Assembly: GCA_025024175.1 (NCBI GenBank)
Contig: QCXZ01000137.1
Span: 69,812,680-69,876,679, forward strand
Direction: 5' to 3'
DNA from: Rhyzopertha dominica
Taxonomy: Eukaryota; Arthropoda; Insecta; Coleoptera; Bostrichidae
Length of the DNA: 64,000 bases
Part shown: positions 14,101 through 26,995 of the stretch, piece by piece
Layout: every line of letters starts with the position of its first letter
How positions within the stretch are numbered: position 1 is the first letter of the stretch
Made by a program: the position numbers and the translations under genes
The notes under the pieces: model-generated
What the model saw: the letters and a program-made list of their open reading frames with translations, nothing else
What the model was told of the DNA's origin: nothing
The model's database searches: none

Positions 14101-16055
14101 ACTATTAGAGAAACTAATTGCACATAAAAAGATTTTTTGCAAAGCATGCCTTGGTCTCGAAAAAAATTAATTTTGGTTTTTGGAGATATAAGGGTTGAAT
14201 ATTAAACATGGACGCGCACATACGAATCCAATGAAACTTTGAGAAAAGAACAACCACTATTAGAGAAACTAATTGCACATAAAAGATTTTTTGCAAAGCA
14301 TGCCTTGTTCTCGAAAAAAATTAATTTTGGTTTTTGGAGATATAAGGGTTGAATATTAAACATGGACGCGCACATACGAATCCAATGAAACTTTGAGAAA
14401 AGAACAACCACTATTAGAGAAACTAACTGCACATAAAAAGATTTTTTGCAAAGCATGCCTTGTTCTCGAAAAAAATTAATTTTGGTTTTTGGAGATATTA
14501 GGGTTGAATATTAAACATGGACGCGCACATACGAATCCAATGAAACTTTGAGAAAAGAACAACCACTATTAGAGAAACTAACTGCACATAAAAAGATTTT
14601 TTGCAAAGCATGCCTTGGTCTCGAAAAAAATAATTTTGGTTTTTGGAGATATAAAGGGTTGAATATTAAACATGGACGCGCACATACGAATCCAATGAAA
14701 CTTTGAGAAAAGAACAACCACTATTAGAAAAACTAATTGCACATAAAAAGATTTTTTGCAAAGCATGCCTTGGTCTCGAAAAAAAATTAATTTTGGTTTT
14801 TGGAGATATAAAGGGTTGAATATTAAACATGGACGCGCACATACGAATCCAATGAAACTTTGAGAAAAGAACAACCACTATTAGAGAAACTAATTGCACA
14901 TAAAAAGATTTTTTGCAAAGCATGCCTTGGTCTCGAAAAAAATTAATTTTTGGTTTTTGGAGATATACAGGGTTGAATATTAAACATGGACGCGCACATA
15001 CGAATCCAATGAAACTTTGAGAAAAGAACAACCACTATTAGAGAAACTAATTGCACATAAAAAGATTTTTTGCAAAGCATGCCTTGGTCTCGAAAAAAAT
15101 TAATTTTGGTTTTTGGAGATATAAAGGGTTGAATATTAAACATGGACGCGCACATACGAATCCAATGAAACTTTGAGAAAAGAACAACCACTATCAGAGA
15201 AAACTAATTGCACATAAAAAGATTTTTTGCAAAGCATGCCTTGTCTCGAAAAAAATTAATTTTGGTTTTTGGAGATATTAGGGTTGAATATTAAATCATG
15301 GACGCGCACATACGAATCCAATGAAACTTTGAGAAAAGAACAACCACTATTAGAGAAAACTAACTGCACATAAAAAGATTTTTTGCAAAGCATGCCTTGG
15401 TCTCGAAAAAATTAATTTTGGTTTTGGAGATATAAGGGTTGAATATTAAACATGGACGCGCACATACGAATCCAATGAAACTTTGAGAAAAGAACAACCA
15501 CTATTAGAGAAACTAACTGCACATAAAAAGATTTTTTGCAAAGCATGCCTTGGTCTCGAAAAAAATTAATTTTGGTTTTTGGAGATATAAAGGGTTGAAT
15601 ATTAAACATGGACGCGCACATACGAATCCAATGAAACTTTGAGAAAAGAACAACCACTATTAGAGAAACTAATTGCACATAAAAAGATTTTTTGCAAAGC
15701 ATGCCTTGGTCTCGAAAAAAATTAATTTTGGTTTTTGGAAATATACAGGGTTGAATATTAAACATGGACGCGCACATACGAATCCAATGAAACTTTGAGA
15801 AAAGAACAACCACTATTAGAGAAACTAATTGCACATAAAAAGATTTTTGCAAAGCATGCCTTGGTCTCGAAAAAAATTAATTTTGGTTTTTGGAGAATAG
15901 GGTTGAATATTAAACATGGACGCGCACATACGAATCCAATGAAACTTTGAGAAAAGAACAACCACTATTAGAGAAACTAATTGCACATAAAAAGATTTTT
16001 TGCAAAGCCTTTGGTCTCGAAAAAAATTAATTTTTTTGGAGATATAAAGGGTTTT
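8125..16055 (-). repeat. 156-bp tandem satellite array, first orientation, about 51 monomers
   Basis: Monomers of about 156 bp repeat head to tail (for example CATGGACGCG at 8759, 8915 and 9071). Copies at the left edge (8125-8450) are clearly diverged, and the interior is very homogeneous, as expected for a true array edge with internal homogenisation. Recurrent variants are a small set: AAAGGGTTG / ACAGGGTTG / TTGGGTTG, GGTCTCG / GGACTCG, CTAATTGC / CTAACTGC. Most length differences are one base in A or T runs. Because 156 is 3 x 52, at least two minus-strand frames stay open across many monomers and produce long hydrophobic repeats of about 52 residues. These should not be annotated as proteins. 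The monomer is near nucleosome repeat length, a common satellite property. Confidence 0.97.
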
Positions 16056-18001
16056 ATGAGCAATTAGTTTCTCTAATAGTGGTTGTTCTTTTCTCAAAGT
16101 TTCATTGGATTCGTATGTGCGCGTCCATGTTTAATATTCAACCCTGTATATTCCAAAAACCAAAATTAATTTTTTTCGAGACCAAGGCATGCTTTGCAAA
16201 AAATCTTTTTATGTGCAATTAGTTTCTCTAATAGTGGTTGTTCTTTTCTCAAAGTTTCATTGGATTCGTATGTGCGCGTCCATGTTTAATATTCAACCCT
16301 GTTTATTCCAAAAACCAAAATTAATTTTTTTCGAGACCAAGGCATGCTTTGCAAAAAATCTTTTTATGTGCAATTAGTTTCTCTAATGTGGTTGTTCTTT
16401 TCTCAAAGTTTCATTGGATTCGTATGTGCGCGTCCATGTTTAATATTCAACCTGTTATTTCCAAAAACCAAAATTATTTTTTTCGAGACCAAGGCATGCT
16501 TTGCAAAAAATCTTTTTATGTGCAATTAGTTTCTCTAATAGTGGTTGTTCTTTTCTCAAAGTTTCATTGGATTCGTATGTGCGCGTCCATGTTTAATATT
16601 CAACCCTGTATATCTCCAAAAACCAAAATTAATTTTTTTCGAGACCAAGGCATGCTTTGCAAAAAATCTTTTTATGTGCAATTAGTTTCTCTAATAGTGG
16701 TTGTTCTTTTCTCAAAGTTTCATTGGATTCGTATGTGCGCGTCCATGTTTAATATTCAACCCTTTATATCTCCAAAAACAAAATTAATTTTTTTTCGAGA
16801 CCAAGGCATTGCTTTGCAAAAATCTTTTTATGTGCAATTAGTTTCTCTAATAGTGGTTGTTCTTTTCTCAAAGTTTCATTGGATTCGTATTGTGCGCGTC
16901 CATGTTTAATATTCAAACCCTGTATATCTCCAAAAACCCAAAATTAATTTTTTTCGAGACCCAAGGCATGACTTTGCAAAAAATCTTTTTATGTGCAATT
17001 AGTTTCTCTAATAGTGGTTGTTCTTTTCTCAAAGTTTTCATTGGATTCGTATGTGCGCGTCCATGTTTAATATTCAACCCTGTTATCTCCAAAACCCAAA
17101 ATTAATTTTTTTCGAACCAAGGCATGCTTTGCAAAAAATCTTTTTATGTGCAATTAGTTTCTCTAATAGTGGTTGTTCTTTTCTCAAAGTTTCATTGGAT
17201 TCGTATGTGCGCGTCCATGTTTAATATTCAACCCTGTATATCTCCAAAAACCAAAATTAATTTTTTTCGAGACCAAGGCATGCTTTGCAAAAAATCTTTT
17301 TATGTGCAATTAGTTTCTCTAATAGTGGTTGTTCTTTTCTCAAAGTTTCATTGGATTCGTATGTGCGCGTCCATGTTTAATATTCAACCCTTTATATCTC
17401 CAAAAACCAAAATTAATTTTTTTCGAGACCAAGGCATGCTTTGCAAAAAATCTTTTTATGTGCAATTAGTTTCTCTAATAGTGGTTGTTCTTTTCTCAAA
17501 GTTTCATTGGATTCGTATGTGCGCGTCCATGTTTAATATTCAACCCTTTATATCTCCAAAAACCAAAATTAATTTTTTTCGAGACCAAGGCATGCTTTGC
17601 AAAAAATCTTTTTATGTGCAATTAGTTTCTCTAATAGTGGTTGTTCTTTTCTCAAAGTTTCATTGGATTCGTATGTGCGCGTCCATGTTTAATATTCAAC
17701 CCTGTATATCTCCAAAAACCAAAATTAATTTTTTTCGAGACCAAGGCATGCTTTGCAAAAAATCTTTTTATGTGCAATTAGTTTCTCTAATAGTGGTTGT
17801 TCTTTTCTCAAAGTTTCATTGGATTCGTATGTGCGCGTCCATGTTTAATATTCAACCCTGTATATTCCAAAAACCAAAATTAATTTTTTTCGAGACCAAG
17901 GCATGCTTTGCAAAAAATCTTTTTATGTGCAATTAGTTTCTCTAATAGTGGTTGTTCTTTTCTCAAAGTTTCATTGGAATTCGTATGTGCGCGTCCATGT
18001 T
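16056..18001 (+). repeat. Same 156-bp satellite in inverted orientation, about 12 monomers
   Basis: At about 16055 the array switches strand. The left side ends in ATAAAGGGTT and the right side starts at a different monomer phase (TTATGAGCAATTAG, the reverse complement of the left-hand unit). About 12 further monomers follow until the 100-N gap. The first few (16340-17110) carry an excess of single-base insertions and deletions compared with later ones, which suggests uncorrected sequencing error or weak read support near the inversion. Beyond 17124 the units are again clean. Confidence 0.95.
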
Positions 18002-18101
18002 NNNNNNNNNNNNNNNNNNNNNNNNNNNNNNNNNNNNNNNNNNNNNNNNNNNNNNNNNNNNNNNNNNNNNNNNNNNNNNNNNNNNNNNNNNNNNNNNNNN
18101 N
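18002..18101. other. Assembly gap of 100 N
   Basis: Exactly 100 N follow directly on the inverted satellite. A round gap length is normally a placeholder of unknown true size, so the satellite is probably longer than shown. Confidence 0.98.
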
Positions 18102-18270
18102 TCATATTCCCTTAGCAGAAAGATATCCACCCTATAATACCGAAAGACTTGAAGGAACAAACTATAGGCAGATAACTATTCTATCCTGCAGACAGCGGTA
18201 TTTCCTCTTCAAGTAAAATTAACTTGCAAACCTTTTGGAAAACGTAAATTTTGTTAATTGAGGGACGAAC
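18102..18270 (+). pseudogene. Possible LINE reverse-transcriptase scrap
   Basis: A short + strand frame after the gap reads GTNYRQITILS, similar to the NYRxISLLS motif at the start of non-LTR reverse transcriptase domains. A shifted frame then reads LANLLENV, which would fit the following segment. Nothing else is preserved. The call is weak. Confidence 0.25.
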
Positions 18271-19080
18271 AAAAGAAGTGTTCTGGAGTGCTGTTAGTAG
18301 CAGAATAGTGATAAAAGGTAATAATTAACAATACCTCCGTAGTATTCCGGATAATGAAGAGGTGAAATCAGGCAATGCCAGTTGTGTAGGCTTAATTATT
18401 ATAGATATGGAGTTTACTAATTATGCATAAAACTTTTAAAATTTTGCTTAATGGTTACCAGATATGTCCGTACTATTATGCAAAATACTGACTATATGCA
18501 TGCAGGAAGTAGAATACTTGTTAGCCTACCTAACATTCCATGGGCAATTTAATTTACTGGTTGCTTTTAACTTGTGCATAAATTGACCAGTATGAGCATG
18601 ACTGCCGTATTCAGTAATCTGTAATAAGCACATTATTTCAACTAATACTTCTTCAGCTTGTTATTCGTGTACTGCTGCTGCTTAAGGATGCCAAAAATAG
18701 GGTGAATGTCTATGTATCCGCAATGAATTCCATAATCCCATCGGAAAAAAAATTCATACCATCGATATATCGCATAAACACACAAACATCCATGGCAGTA
18801 TATGTTCATACGAAACGGTTGTAGTAAAAGTTGATGGATAAATAAGTCTTACTTATGCTGCAAGATGGTTGCACTTTTGAACCTATGAGCCATTTCATTA
18901 AATTGAATTTTAGAGATGAGGATCGCGAATGTTAAAAAAATGTATTTATTGAAAGGTAAAGCGATTTTGCAATGTATGATGATAAAATAAACATCAATTG
19001 TGTAACACTGATGGACAAATTGGACCTGAAACATCGATGTATTAATTCTCAAAAAAAATATTTACATTAAAAAATATAAA
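18271..19080. other. AT-rich sequence, nothing recognised
   Basis: All frames are closed by frequent stops. I saw no RNA gene or repeat structure. Confidence 0.4.
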
Positions 19081-19354
<274 letters not shown>

Positions 19355-19614
19355 ATTATAAATGATTTCAGGCAATAATTACCTTTCCTATTAAAAAATA
19401 TATATTAAAAAACACATGGTTACATAGATCATGAAAGCAGCTTCAAAATAATGGATATTTATTAATATTTTTTTAAGAAGCAGCTCTGGGTGCTAGAGGG
19501 ATGCAGAAATAACTTTGAAACCAAGATAAAATTTGGTCTCCCTTTAAATTAAAATCGACCTTTTCAGCATTTTTTTCAAACTTGAACAAACTCGAAGGCA
19601 TTATGGAGTGCATA

Positions 19615-20854
19615 CACAGTGTTTCGAAAAAATAACAGAACTATGTATATACTTAAATCATACAACACGCAGCGCCATCAATTGAAATTACAGCATTAAA
19701 AAGATACATTCATCGTCTTTCAAACGCATCTAAGTTCATGTAAATCGAATGACAGATGTCAAATTTACAGCCATTTCAATAAAAGTAATAACAAAGATTA
19801 AAAATAAAAATTTTGTGTTAAATTTGAAAACAACATACGAATTGATGAAAAAAGTTTATGGTGATGATTGTATGAGAGGTACTCAAGTTTACACGTGGTT
19901 TACACAATTTAAAAATGGTCGTGAGGATTTAAATAACGACCTAAGGCCAGGTCGTCCAGAAGCTAGTATACGTGCTAAATTGGTGTAAAAAGTCAGTGAA
20001 ATCATTGGTATCAATGCAAATTTTATTGTGAGAATGTTGGCTGATGCATTTGATACGAGTAAACATTATTTGAAGAATTTAAACTGAAGATTTGGATAAA
20101 AGAAAGGTCTGTGCGCGTTTTGTTTACATGAATTAAATGAAGACCAAAAAATTGCTCGTGTGGAGCATTGCAAAGACATTTTTGAAACTGCTGAATACAA
20201 TACAGATTCTTTTGATTCGATCATAACTGGTGAAGAGACATGGTGCATTAAATATCTGATGAATGGAAGTCCTAGGGCGAGCCAAAACCAAAAAATTGCA
20301 TTTTCAGAAGTATCAAATCAAGACAATGTTGATTACTTTTTATGATTCGAAGGGTATTGTCCACAAGTAATTTGTTCCAGAAGGTCAAACAGTTAATGGA
20401 GAATACTTTTTAGGCGTTTTAGATCGTTTGTGGAAAAAAATTGGTCGTGTTGGACTTGAATATCTAGCAGGGAAACAGGTGTTTTTATTGCACGATAATG
20501 CACCACCTCACAAGACCAAAAAAGTGAACGAATTTTTGATAAAAAAACGTATCTTTTTCATCGACAATCTTCCGTATTCGGCTGATCTATCACCGTATGA
20601 TGTTTCTATTCCCAAAACTGAAAACCAAAATGAAAGGAGCTTTTTATGATGATATCCCAGCTATTCAAACACCCGTAACCGAGCCGTAACATTCCTATAA
20701 ATTACATAAAAAAAATCTATGCATGCGCTAGTTGATCGTTCCAAACGTTGAGTCAAATGGAATCTATGTTGAATAAATAATAACTTTCAGAGATAATATA
20801 ATGTGTATTTTATTCTATATCCAAAAAATTCTGTTATTTTTGGGTCACACTGTG
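19615..20854 (+). mobile_element. mariner element, 1240 bp, TA duplications, inactive
   Basis: Terminal inverted repeats of about 26 bp begin CACAGTGT and end in AATAACAGAA at the inner side (19615-19640 and 20829-20854), with a few mismatches in the middle. TA lies immediately outside both ends (19613-19614, 20855-20856). The length is typical of mariner. The transposase inside is in the same orientation and disrupted, so the copy is non-autonomous. Confidence 0.93.
19749..20690 (+). pseudogene. mariner transposase (D,D34D type), frameshifted
   Basis: The N-terminal frame (19749-19988) has the typical mariner helix-turn-helix region, with YGDDCMRGTQVYTWFTQFKN followed by a GRPEAS linker. 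Later frames show TGEETWC (first catalytic region; the expected Asp of the GDE motif is Glu here), LLHDNAPPHK (second catalytic Asp) and YSADLSPYDV (third Asp, mariner D34D spacing). At least three frameshifts or stops break the protein (after 19985, around 20090, around 20345). About 345 residues would be normal, so length and gene order are intact but the product is dead. Domain identity is confident from motifs; subfamily is not assigned. Confidence 0.9.
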
Positions 20855-20856
20855 TA

Positions 20857-23715
20857 GGTATAGGTATTTAATTTTTAAGTTAATGCTATACAAACTACGA
20901 CATTCCTTGAAAAAATTAATTTTTAAATATAACATCAAGAATAAAAATGATTCGCGAAATTCTCCATATTAAACCCATATAATTTAGAAAACTCGCCTTT
21001 CATATTTCACTGATTTCATCAATTACGTATATCCAATAAGGTACCGTCACTTGCAAATGGCGCTTTCTCCACACGACTCACGCTTTACAGCTTTCTCAGT
21101 TATTATCTTTCCATAAACCAATTATTTTTCACGTAATTTGAGGTGAGGCAAGACTGCGTCAAATTTCTCTCAATCCATGATGTTTTCGCGGAAGAAGCGC
21201 TGAAAACTGATATTACTTTAGATTTCCTTTGTGAGTTAGCGTTACCAATGAAATGCTTAGATACGAGCGCGGCGGCTTTGTTATTTATATTCACAATCAA
21301 TAATAAATAATGCCGGAGCAACGTGCTTCCTGATCACTGAACAGAAGGAAGGCCGCAAATGTCAGAGAACCTGTTTCAATCGGGATTCGTATCAAGGTTC
21401 TTTAATAATATTAATGCCTCGGTCTCTGTAAACTCTATCGATGTTTCGCAATTACCTGCATATTAAAATACCTCCTTAATTATGATCGAACACCTTATTT
21501 GCGTACACACAAGTGTTTGATGACGTGTAGTTCGCCACGACTACCTGACGTAATGTGTAGGAATTCCCACAGCTAGTCGAGCTATTATTGTTTTTAATAC
21601 TTAAGAGATAGGTAATCTTAAAATTACTATTTATGAAATATACATACATTAAATTATACGTCCAACTTCCGGTTATATTAATTTCGAACTCAGGAGGTGT
21701 ATTTCAAAATATGCATTAATTATGATCAATATCTCTTACAAGATACAAAATTTTCAGATATGGAAACAAACTAAAGTTAGAAAGATCTAAATGTGGAGAA
21801 TATGGTAATATGGTTAAAAATTGTCAGCTTTTGACGTATTCCGTTTTTTTCGAAATTACTGACTCTTCACTGCATAGTAAAACTAAGTGATATGTCATAA
21901 ATGAAGTATGTTACTTGACCACAGTGAATTACCACTATAATACGTTACTGAAGATTTGGTTTTTGGTTAAGAATAATATTATTCTTCGTAATACGCGATA
22001 AAAATTTTGTTTTTTTTTTGTGGTGAATGAAATAGAATTCTACTATAGCTTATATTGCTATTGCTCATCATTCTATAATCTTTGGTTAATACAGAAGTTA
22101 TCTGCACAGAATTGTACCAATAATTTTCGCCGGCTGTGTAGGTTCCATTTTATTTATTTTTGGGTATGTCTGCTTGTTGAACTAAATACGTATTTATTAA
22201 CCCCTACAGCTTATATTCGAGTGTCTAAATGCTTGAAAGCATTTTGGTAATCTGTATTATGTCAATAAGTCTAAAGGTGTTCTTTTAGCACAAATTGAAC
22301 AAACCTTTCTTTGAAACTACGTATCACAGCAGCCAGCGTCATCAACTAGTAAACTTTTCATACCTATAAAAATTGTTTGTTCCAAATTTCGATATGATTC
22401 GATTTCCGTTCCGTGTATGTAGCATATGCATAACAGTGTCGCATAGGACCTCAATATCGCATTTGTATCGACCGTTTCGAGTTTGTTCAGAATAAATTTC
22501 TGGGGTATGCAAATAGAAAATCGTACAAGCAGCGCATAGCATTAGACGTGCACTACGTAGCAATCTTGGTTATCAGCAGTTTTGTAGATTTCCGCAGTTG
22601 TAATGCGTCTGTAAGTTCATACGTACTAAGAAAAATATTGTCGATTAAATAAGAATATTTTCAAATAGATTGTAAAAATTTATGACTATTTGGCACTACC
22701 TCGTTGTCAATATAAACATACATTAAAAAACTTAACAGTTTGATAACTAAATGTAAGTTAAAACAAATTTCTGCTTGAGCATCAACTTTAAATTGGTAAC
22801 AACAACTACTGTAACCCCCCCTCCCCCCCTTTAGGTCCGTTCCAGAACTAGTTACCAAAGCTGCAGAATTGATTTCAGTTCACCTATCCTGAACTCAGCA
22901 TATAATGATCATAAAGTTATAGGAGATAGTTATTTATTAGTAGGTTTGTTTGTAACAATTTGTAGGAAACGGTAATTGTCATGGCTCCGAAGTGGCAGAT
23001 ATTGTTTTAGTATCGTGAAAACTACTGATATCCTTGTTATAAATAAGGTATGCTTGCAAAGTACGGAATATTTCCGTAAATCATTTTTAAAGGACTGTTT
23101 TTTTCGGAATTGACATTTTTGACTAATGCTTCTGTATTCAAACTACCGAGTGTCATATAATTAAAAATAAGAATTATTTTCAAAAATTCGAAATAAAAAA
23201 ACCGCTGAAAGAGGGTACTTAAGCTTTAAAGATATATTTATTTTAAGACACTTAAACACTTCTATAAACTGATGTTCAAAAAATTACATAAAATAGTAGG
23301 CAAGCAAATATTCAAAGCGTGATCAGTCAATTTAAAATTTGCCACACCTAATCGATTCATATGAAAAATTGTTCGAGGAAGTAATGTGGATTAAACCTGG
23401 TCATATTTATGTTCCTTCCGACTGCAGTATGCACTTCTTGAAATACCTTTAATTAGGAACTTGCATGATTTTTTTACTCTAATTTCTTTCATATGAAGTT
23501 CTCCTATATAAGAAAACGGTGAGTAGTTTTTTTTTAATTAATGTTCATCTCTGTACTAATAATAAAATAAAATATTTCGAAAAAAATTGGCGGTTTTAAA
23601 CGCGAGTTCAAACGTATCGTGATTGGCTGAACACACAATTGCGTCACGCAACGGTAGTAAAGTTTACCAGAAAATTTGAGTCGACTAACTAGGTGAAAGA
23701 CATTAAAAAAAACAG
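20857..23715. other. AT-rich sequence without recognised genes
   Basis: I see no gene or clear mobile element over this stretch. Short open frames occur on both strands but none carries a known motif. A C-rich run lies at about 22815-22835. Confidence 0.4.
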
Positions 23716-23719
23716 TGCG

Positions 23720-24545
23720 CTTTCGTGCTGACCGTTCAAAAAAAATTTGTCTGTTATAAGGGAAATCATCGAAGAGGATAAAAATATGTCGATTGAGCAG
23801 CGTTCACAGTAATTGGGTCTATAATTTTTGGGTAAAATTTGGCTCTTAAGTCTTTCAAGGTTCAGATGGTAAAAGAATTAAAACCAATCGATCATCGGAA
23901 ATGTCCACAATTCGTTAATTTAATCCAAGAACAATCGGATAATTTTGCTGAAAAAATTATCTTTCTAAACGAAGTCCGTTCCCTTTCGAATGAATGCGTA
24001 CACAAAAAAATGGCTTTTGGACATATCAAAATTTTTGGCAATATGTTGAGAAGGCTCTACATATACTTCGTTTTACTGTTTGGTGCGCATTCTGGTCTGG
24101 TGGTATCATTGAACAATTTTTGTTCAAAGATGAGTTGAAAATGCGTTAAACGTCAGCAGATCGCGACACCGTGAAATGTTAACAACTTTTTTTGGCCTAT
24201 TTTCGATGGTATGGATATAAACGATATGTGGTTTCAACCAGACGGTACGACAAGCCACACAGCCAATAAAACAATAAACTTATTTCTAACGAATTCCTAG
24301 GAAGCATAATCTCACAAAATTCTGAACCAATGAGCCCGCAAGATCGCCCGACTATATTTTGTGGGACTATCTCAAAGAAAGGGTTGTGCAAACAAATCAG
24401 AAACAACTAGGCGCGAAATTGCCGAGATAGAGAGCCCCAAATGTGCCGAAGTGTCATTGAATTTTCACCGAAAGAATCGACATCTGTAAGCGTGTACGCG
24501 GGAGACGTTTGGAACATATCATTTACTATTGATAAATTGTAGACC
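23720..24545 (+). pseudogene. Tc1/mariner-superfamily transposase, degraded
   Basis: In order, spread across several frames, one can read a REIIEEDKNMSIEQRSQ helix-turn-helix piece, the linker KVQMVKELKPIDHRK (23839 frame), a FLNEVR piece at the first catalytic region, DMWFQPDGTTSHTANKTIN (second catalytic Asp), SPDYILWDYLKERV (third acidic region) and a C-terminal FTERIDICKRVRGRRLEHII. This is the layout of insect DD34E-like elements with a WFQQDGATxHTA motif. Multiple frameshifts and stops are present. Terminal repeats were not identified. Confidence 0.75.
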
Positions 24546-25766
24546 GTCTAGTAGATATATCAATATACTTGATGAATATGAGAAAAGTAACTCAAAATAA
24601 TTGAAAGAGCCTGTATATTTGCTGAATTAAACACTTTGTATTATTTAAGACAAACGCGATGTCAATGCTTAAAAGCTCGAAAATGGAAAATTTGTATTTT
24701 TGTAATTTGTTAGCATTGTTGTAAATTTAAAATATTATATATCTTAAATATAATTTCATTTCGATGCCCAGAAGTTGTCGAAAAAGTGCTAAGCGTATAA
24801 TTAGAAAAGCTCAACAGAAACATCTGTGTTCTGAGGAAGGCGTTTTCTGAAAGAGTTGTAACGCAAAAGAGCAACCAAATAGAATTGATACAAACATGTA
24901 AAGACTAAATAGCGTTTTGAAAATCACAGGAACAAAACTTGGTACAAAACTCTGTATGTAGAGCCCTCTCTTCTGATTTATTTTCCTAACAAACGACGAT
25001 ATTCTTGTTCATTTTAACTGATCCACAAGTATTTCAATAAGTTATACAGTAAAACTATTGCTGGAAGCAATCGATAATAGTGCTGTTTTGTCTAAATAAT
25101 TAAACTCTTTGAAGACAAAGCTAGCTCTGGCAGCTAACCAAGCACCCCAACATAAAATTTGTTGTCTAGCAGACACCGCGTAATAAACGTGTTGCGCTTT
25201 TCATCACACGAAGCATCTGCTTTGTAAAGTTATCAGCAGCAGCTACGTTGTGCTTTTTTGAATGGTTACAAGACGGCTTGTCCGCGCTGTTACGCTCGTG
25301 AATGATGTACGCCCTCATTTTACCGTCTGGCGTTTAGTGGAAAAAGCTGCAACGACTTCAGAGAACTAACTGGAGGTTGGACTCGAGGAAACAGGTTTCA
25401 AATGTCGTATTATGGGGATCATGATCTTGGCAAACATGTTTAACGATCGTGCCTGTCTGGTGTACACCTATGCACGGCAAGTGGATGCTGCTGCTTTTTC
25501 TTTCCACATATATCGCGAAGTCGTGAAGGTCTTATTGACATTGCGTTAGACAACGGAAACGCAACCTATTTAAAAACCTTAAATATGACTTGGCATCACA
25601 TAAGAATAGTCTACTATGTTATTATGTTGTCATGCGATTGCCAAGTCATTATAACGTATGACTCGAAAGCTTTGGGGAAAAATCAGACGCTGGAGATTCT
25701 TATAAAAACAGTTTTATATTTGTATCTCTTAAGTATGCTTATTATATAACAAAATTCAATTCAATT
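24546..25766. other. No gene recognised; less AT-rich patch near 25.2-25.55 kb
   Basis: The stretch 25240-25560 is visibly less AT-rich than its surroundings and may be an old transposon or exon-like remnant. No frame gives a convincing family match. The rest shows nothing. Confidence 0.3.
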
Positions 25767-26010
25767 TAATTCGATAAGGGGCCGTTTCGATTTGCTTTAG
25801 ATTTTTTCTGACGCGCTGCATCAATTTCCCTGATTTTTCTAGAAATCCTGCGGAGCAATTGCTCTTCGCTTTCTACTTCCCATCTATTATTTGCGACCTT
25901 CCGGCTCAATATTGCCCAGAACTCTTCAATTGGGTGAGCCTGATGTAGGCTAAGAGGATTGTCTCTATTTGGTACAAAGTTGATGTTGGCCTCATACAGG
26001 TTATTCCTCT
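25767..26010 (-). pseudogene. Transposase C-terminal fragment (Tc1/mariner superfamily)
   Basis: A minus-strand frame of about 80 codons, uninterrupted and ending in a stop at 25767-25769, contains NINFVPNRDNPLSLHQAHPI and then EEFWAILSRKV. This matches the conserved C-terminal block (NPPxxPxxRPIExFW) that carries the last catalytic acidic residue in a group of insect Tc1/mariner-like transposases, followed by the usual basic, helical tail with WEVESEEQLLRRI. An in-frame stop lies just upstream, and the N-terminal two thirds are missing. It is a different subfamily from the other transposase remnants here, and it is unusually open for a relic. Confidence 0.75.
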
Positions 26011-26710
26011 ACACTAAGTAATTAAAAATATGTCGTTTAAAGACTCCCTCTATTACGAAACTTGTAAGTATGTATTAGGAACACAGTATATATTTACTGA
26101 TGGAGCGCCATTGGATTACCGAATCCATCAACGCATCAGCTGATAGCAATAGTTGTGAGTGGTTTGACCTTTTCAAGTATTTTACGACATCTGATTCTGA
26201 GAGACCTGTCCGATTAGTCTAGTAATATCAGTAAGTGTAGAAGCTTAGTATATAATTAAGTGTTGAATAAATAACCTTGAACTTATTACCTACATATAGT
26301 CGCTTCTGTCCTTCAGGCATTACTTTTTTGTGTATTTTGTAGGCAATATTGTGTTAAAACTGTAGTACACTAGGCATAAAAACCTCAATGACTGTAATTT
26401 AAGTACAAAACCATTTATGTTAGTCCTTATTAATGAGCCGGTAAGACTTAATAACACGTTAATCCCTGGAATTAGGGACTTCCAGTTAGGGCCGTTCGAT
26501 GTTGGCCACCCACGGCCAAATTTACTTTGCTGCCCTTAAGTATAAAGTGCTTACACATTATATGCCGAAGATATATTAAATTTTTGTAGCTATTTTAATA
26601 GTATTCAAGCTAGTCAATAAATATTTAAAACCGCGAGTCATTTAAAACAATTTCTTTATTTTTTTACAATAATGATTTTATAATAACGTAATATAACGTA
26701 TAATAACTGG

Positions 26711-26995
26711 TTGACAGGTGTTTTTACTGAGTTAACCGAGCAATTTTTGTTAAAAAAATATTGTACAGAAAACGTAATATTACTATTAAAAAACATCTTA
26801 TTTGGTGTGAATAAATTGTGTCTTTTACCTACAAAATCCGGACAGGAGATAGATGAAACTATTAGCAAGAATCCAGATCCACTATGGGAAAAGTTTTGGG
26901 ACTTTTTATATATATCAGCAGCCTACAAGTTAGCAAACTACGAAGAGATTTTGGAATTCATTTCTGAAAAAGGATACCTAAAATTAAAAAAATAA
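26711..26995 (+). CDS. Unidentified 94-codon open frame
   Basis: The frame ends in EEILEFISEKGYLKLKK and a stop at 26995. Composition is plausible for a protein (charged, few low-complexity runs), but I cannot assign a family and see no promoter, splice sites or partner exons. It lies directly upstream of a LINE fragment on the same strand, so it could be transposon-derived. It may equally be a chance frame. Confidence 0.2.
   Translation: MTGVFTELTEQFLLKKYCTENVILLLKNILFGVNKLCLLPTKSGQEIDETISKNPDPLWEKFWDFLYISAAYKLANYEEILEFISEKGYLKLKK

Noticed and set aside
8068..17936. Many long open frames repeating a 52-residue hydrophobic unit
   Set aside because: They are translations of the 156-bp satellite; several frames are open at once and breaks follow homopolymer indels. 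No start, promoter or splice context.
8125..18001. CRISPR array
   Set aside because: Repeats are contiguous 156-bp monomers without unique spacers, and the genome is eukaryotic.
17903..18216. Open frames running through the N gap
   Set aside because: The gap is a placeholder; continuity across it is artificial.
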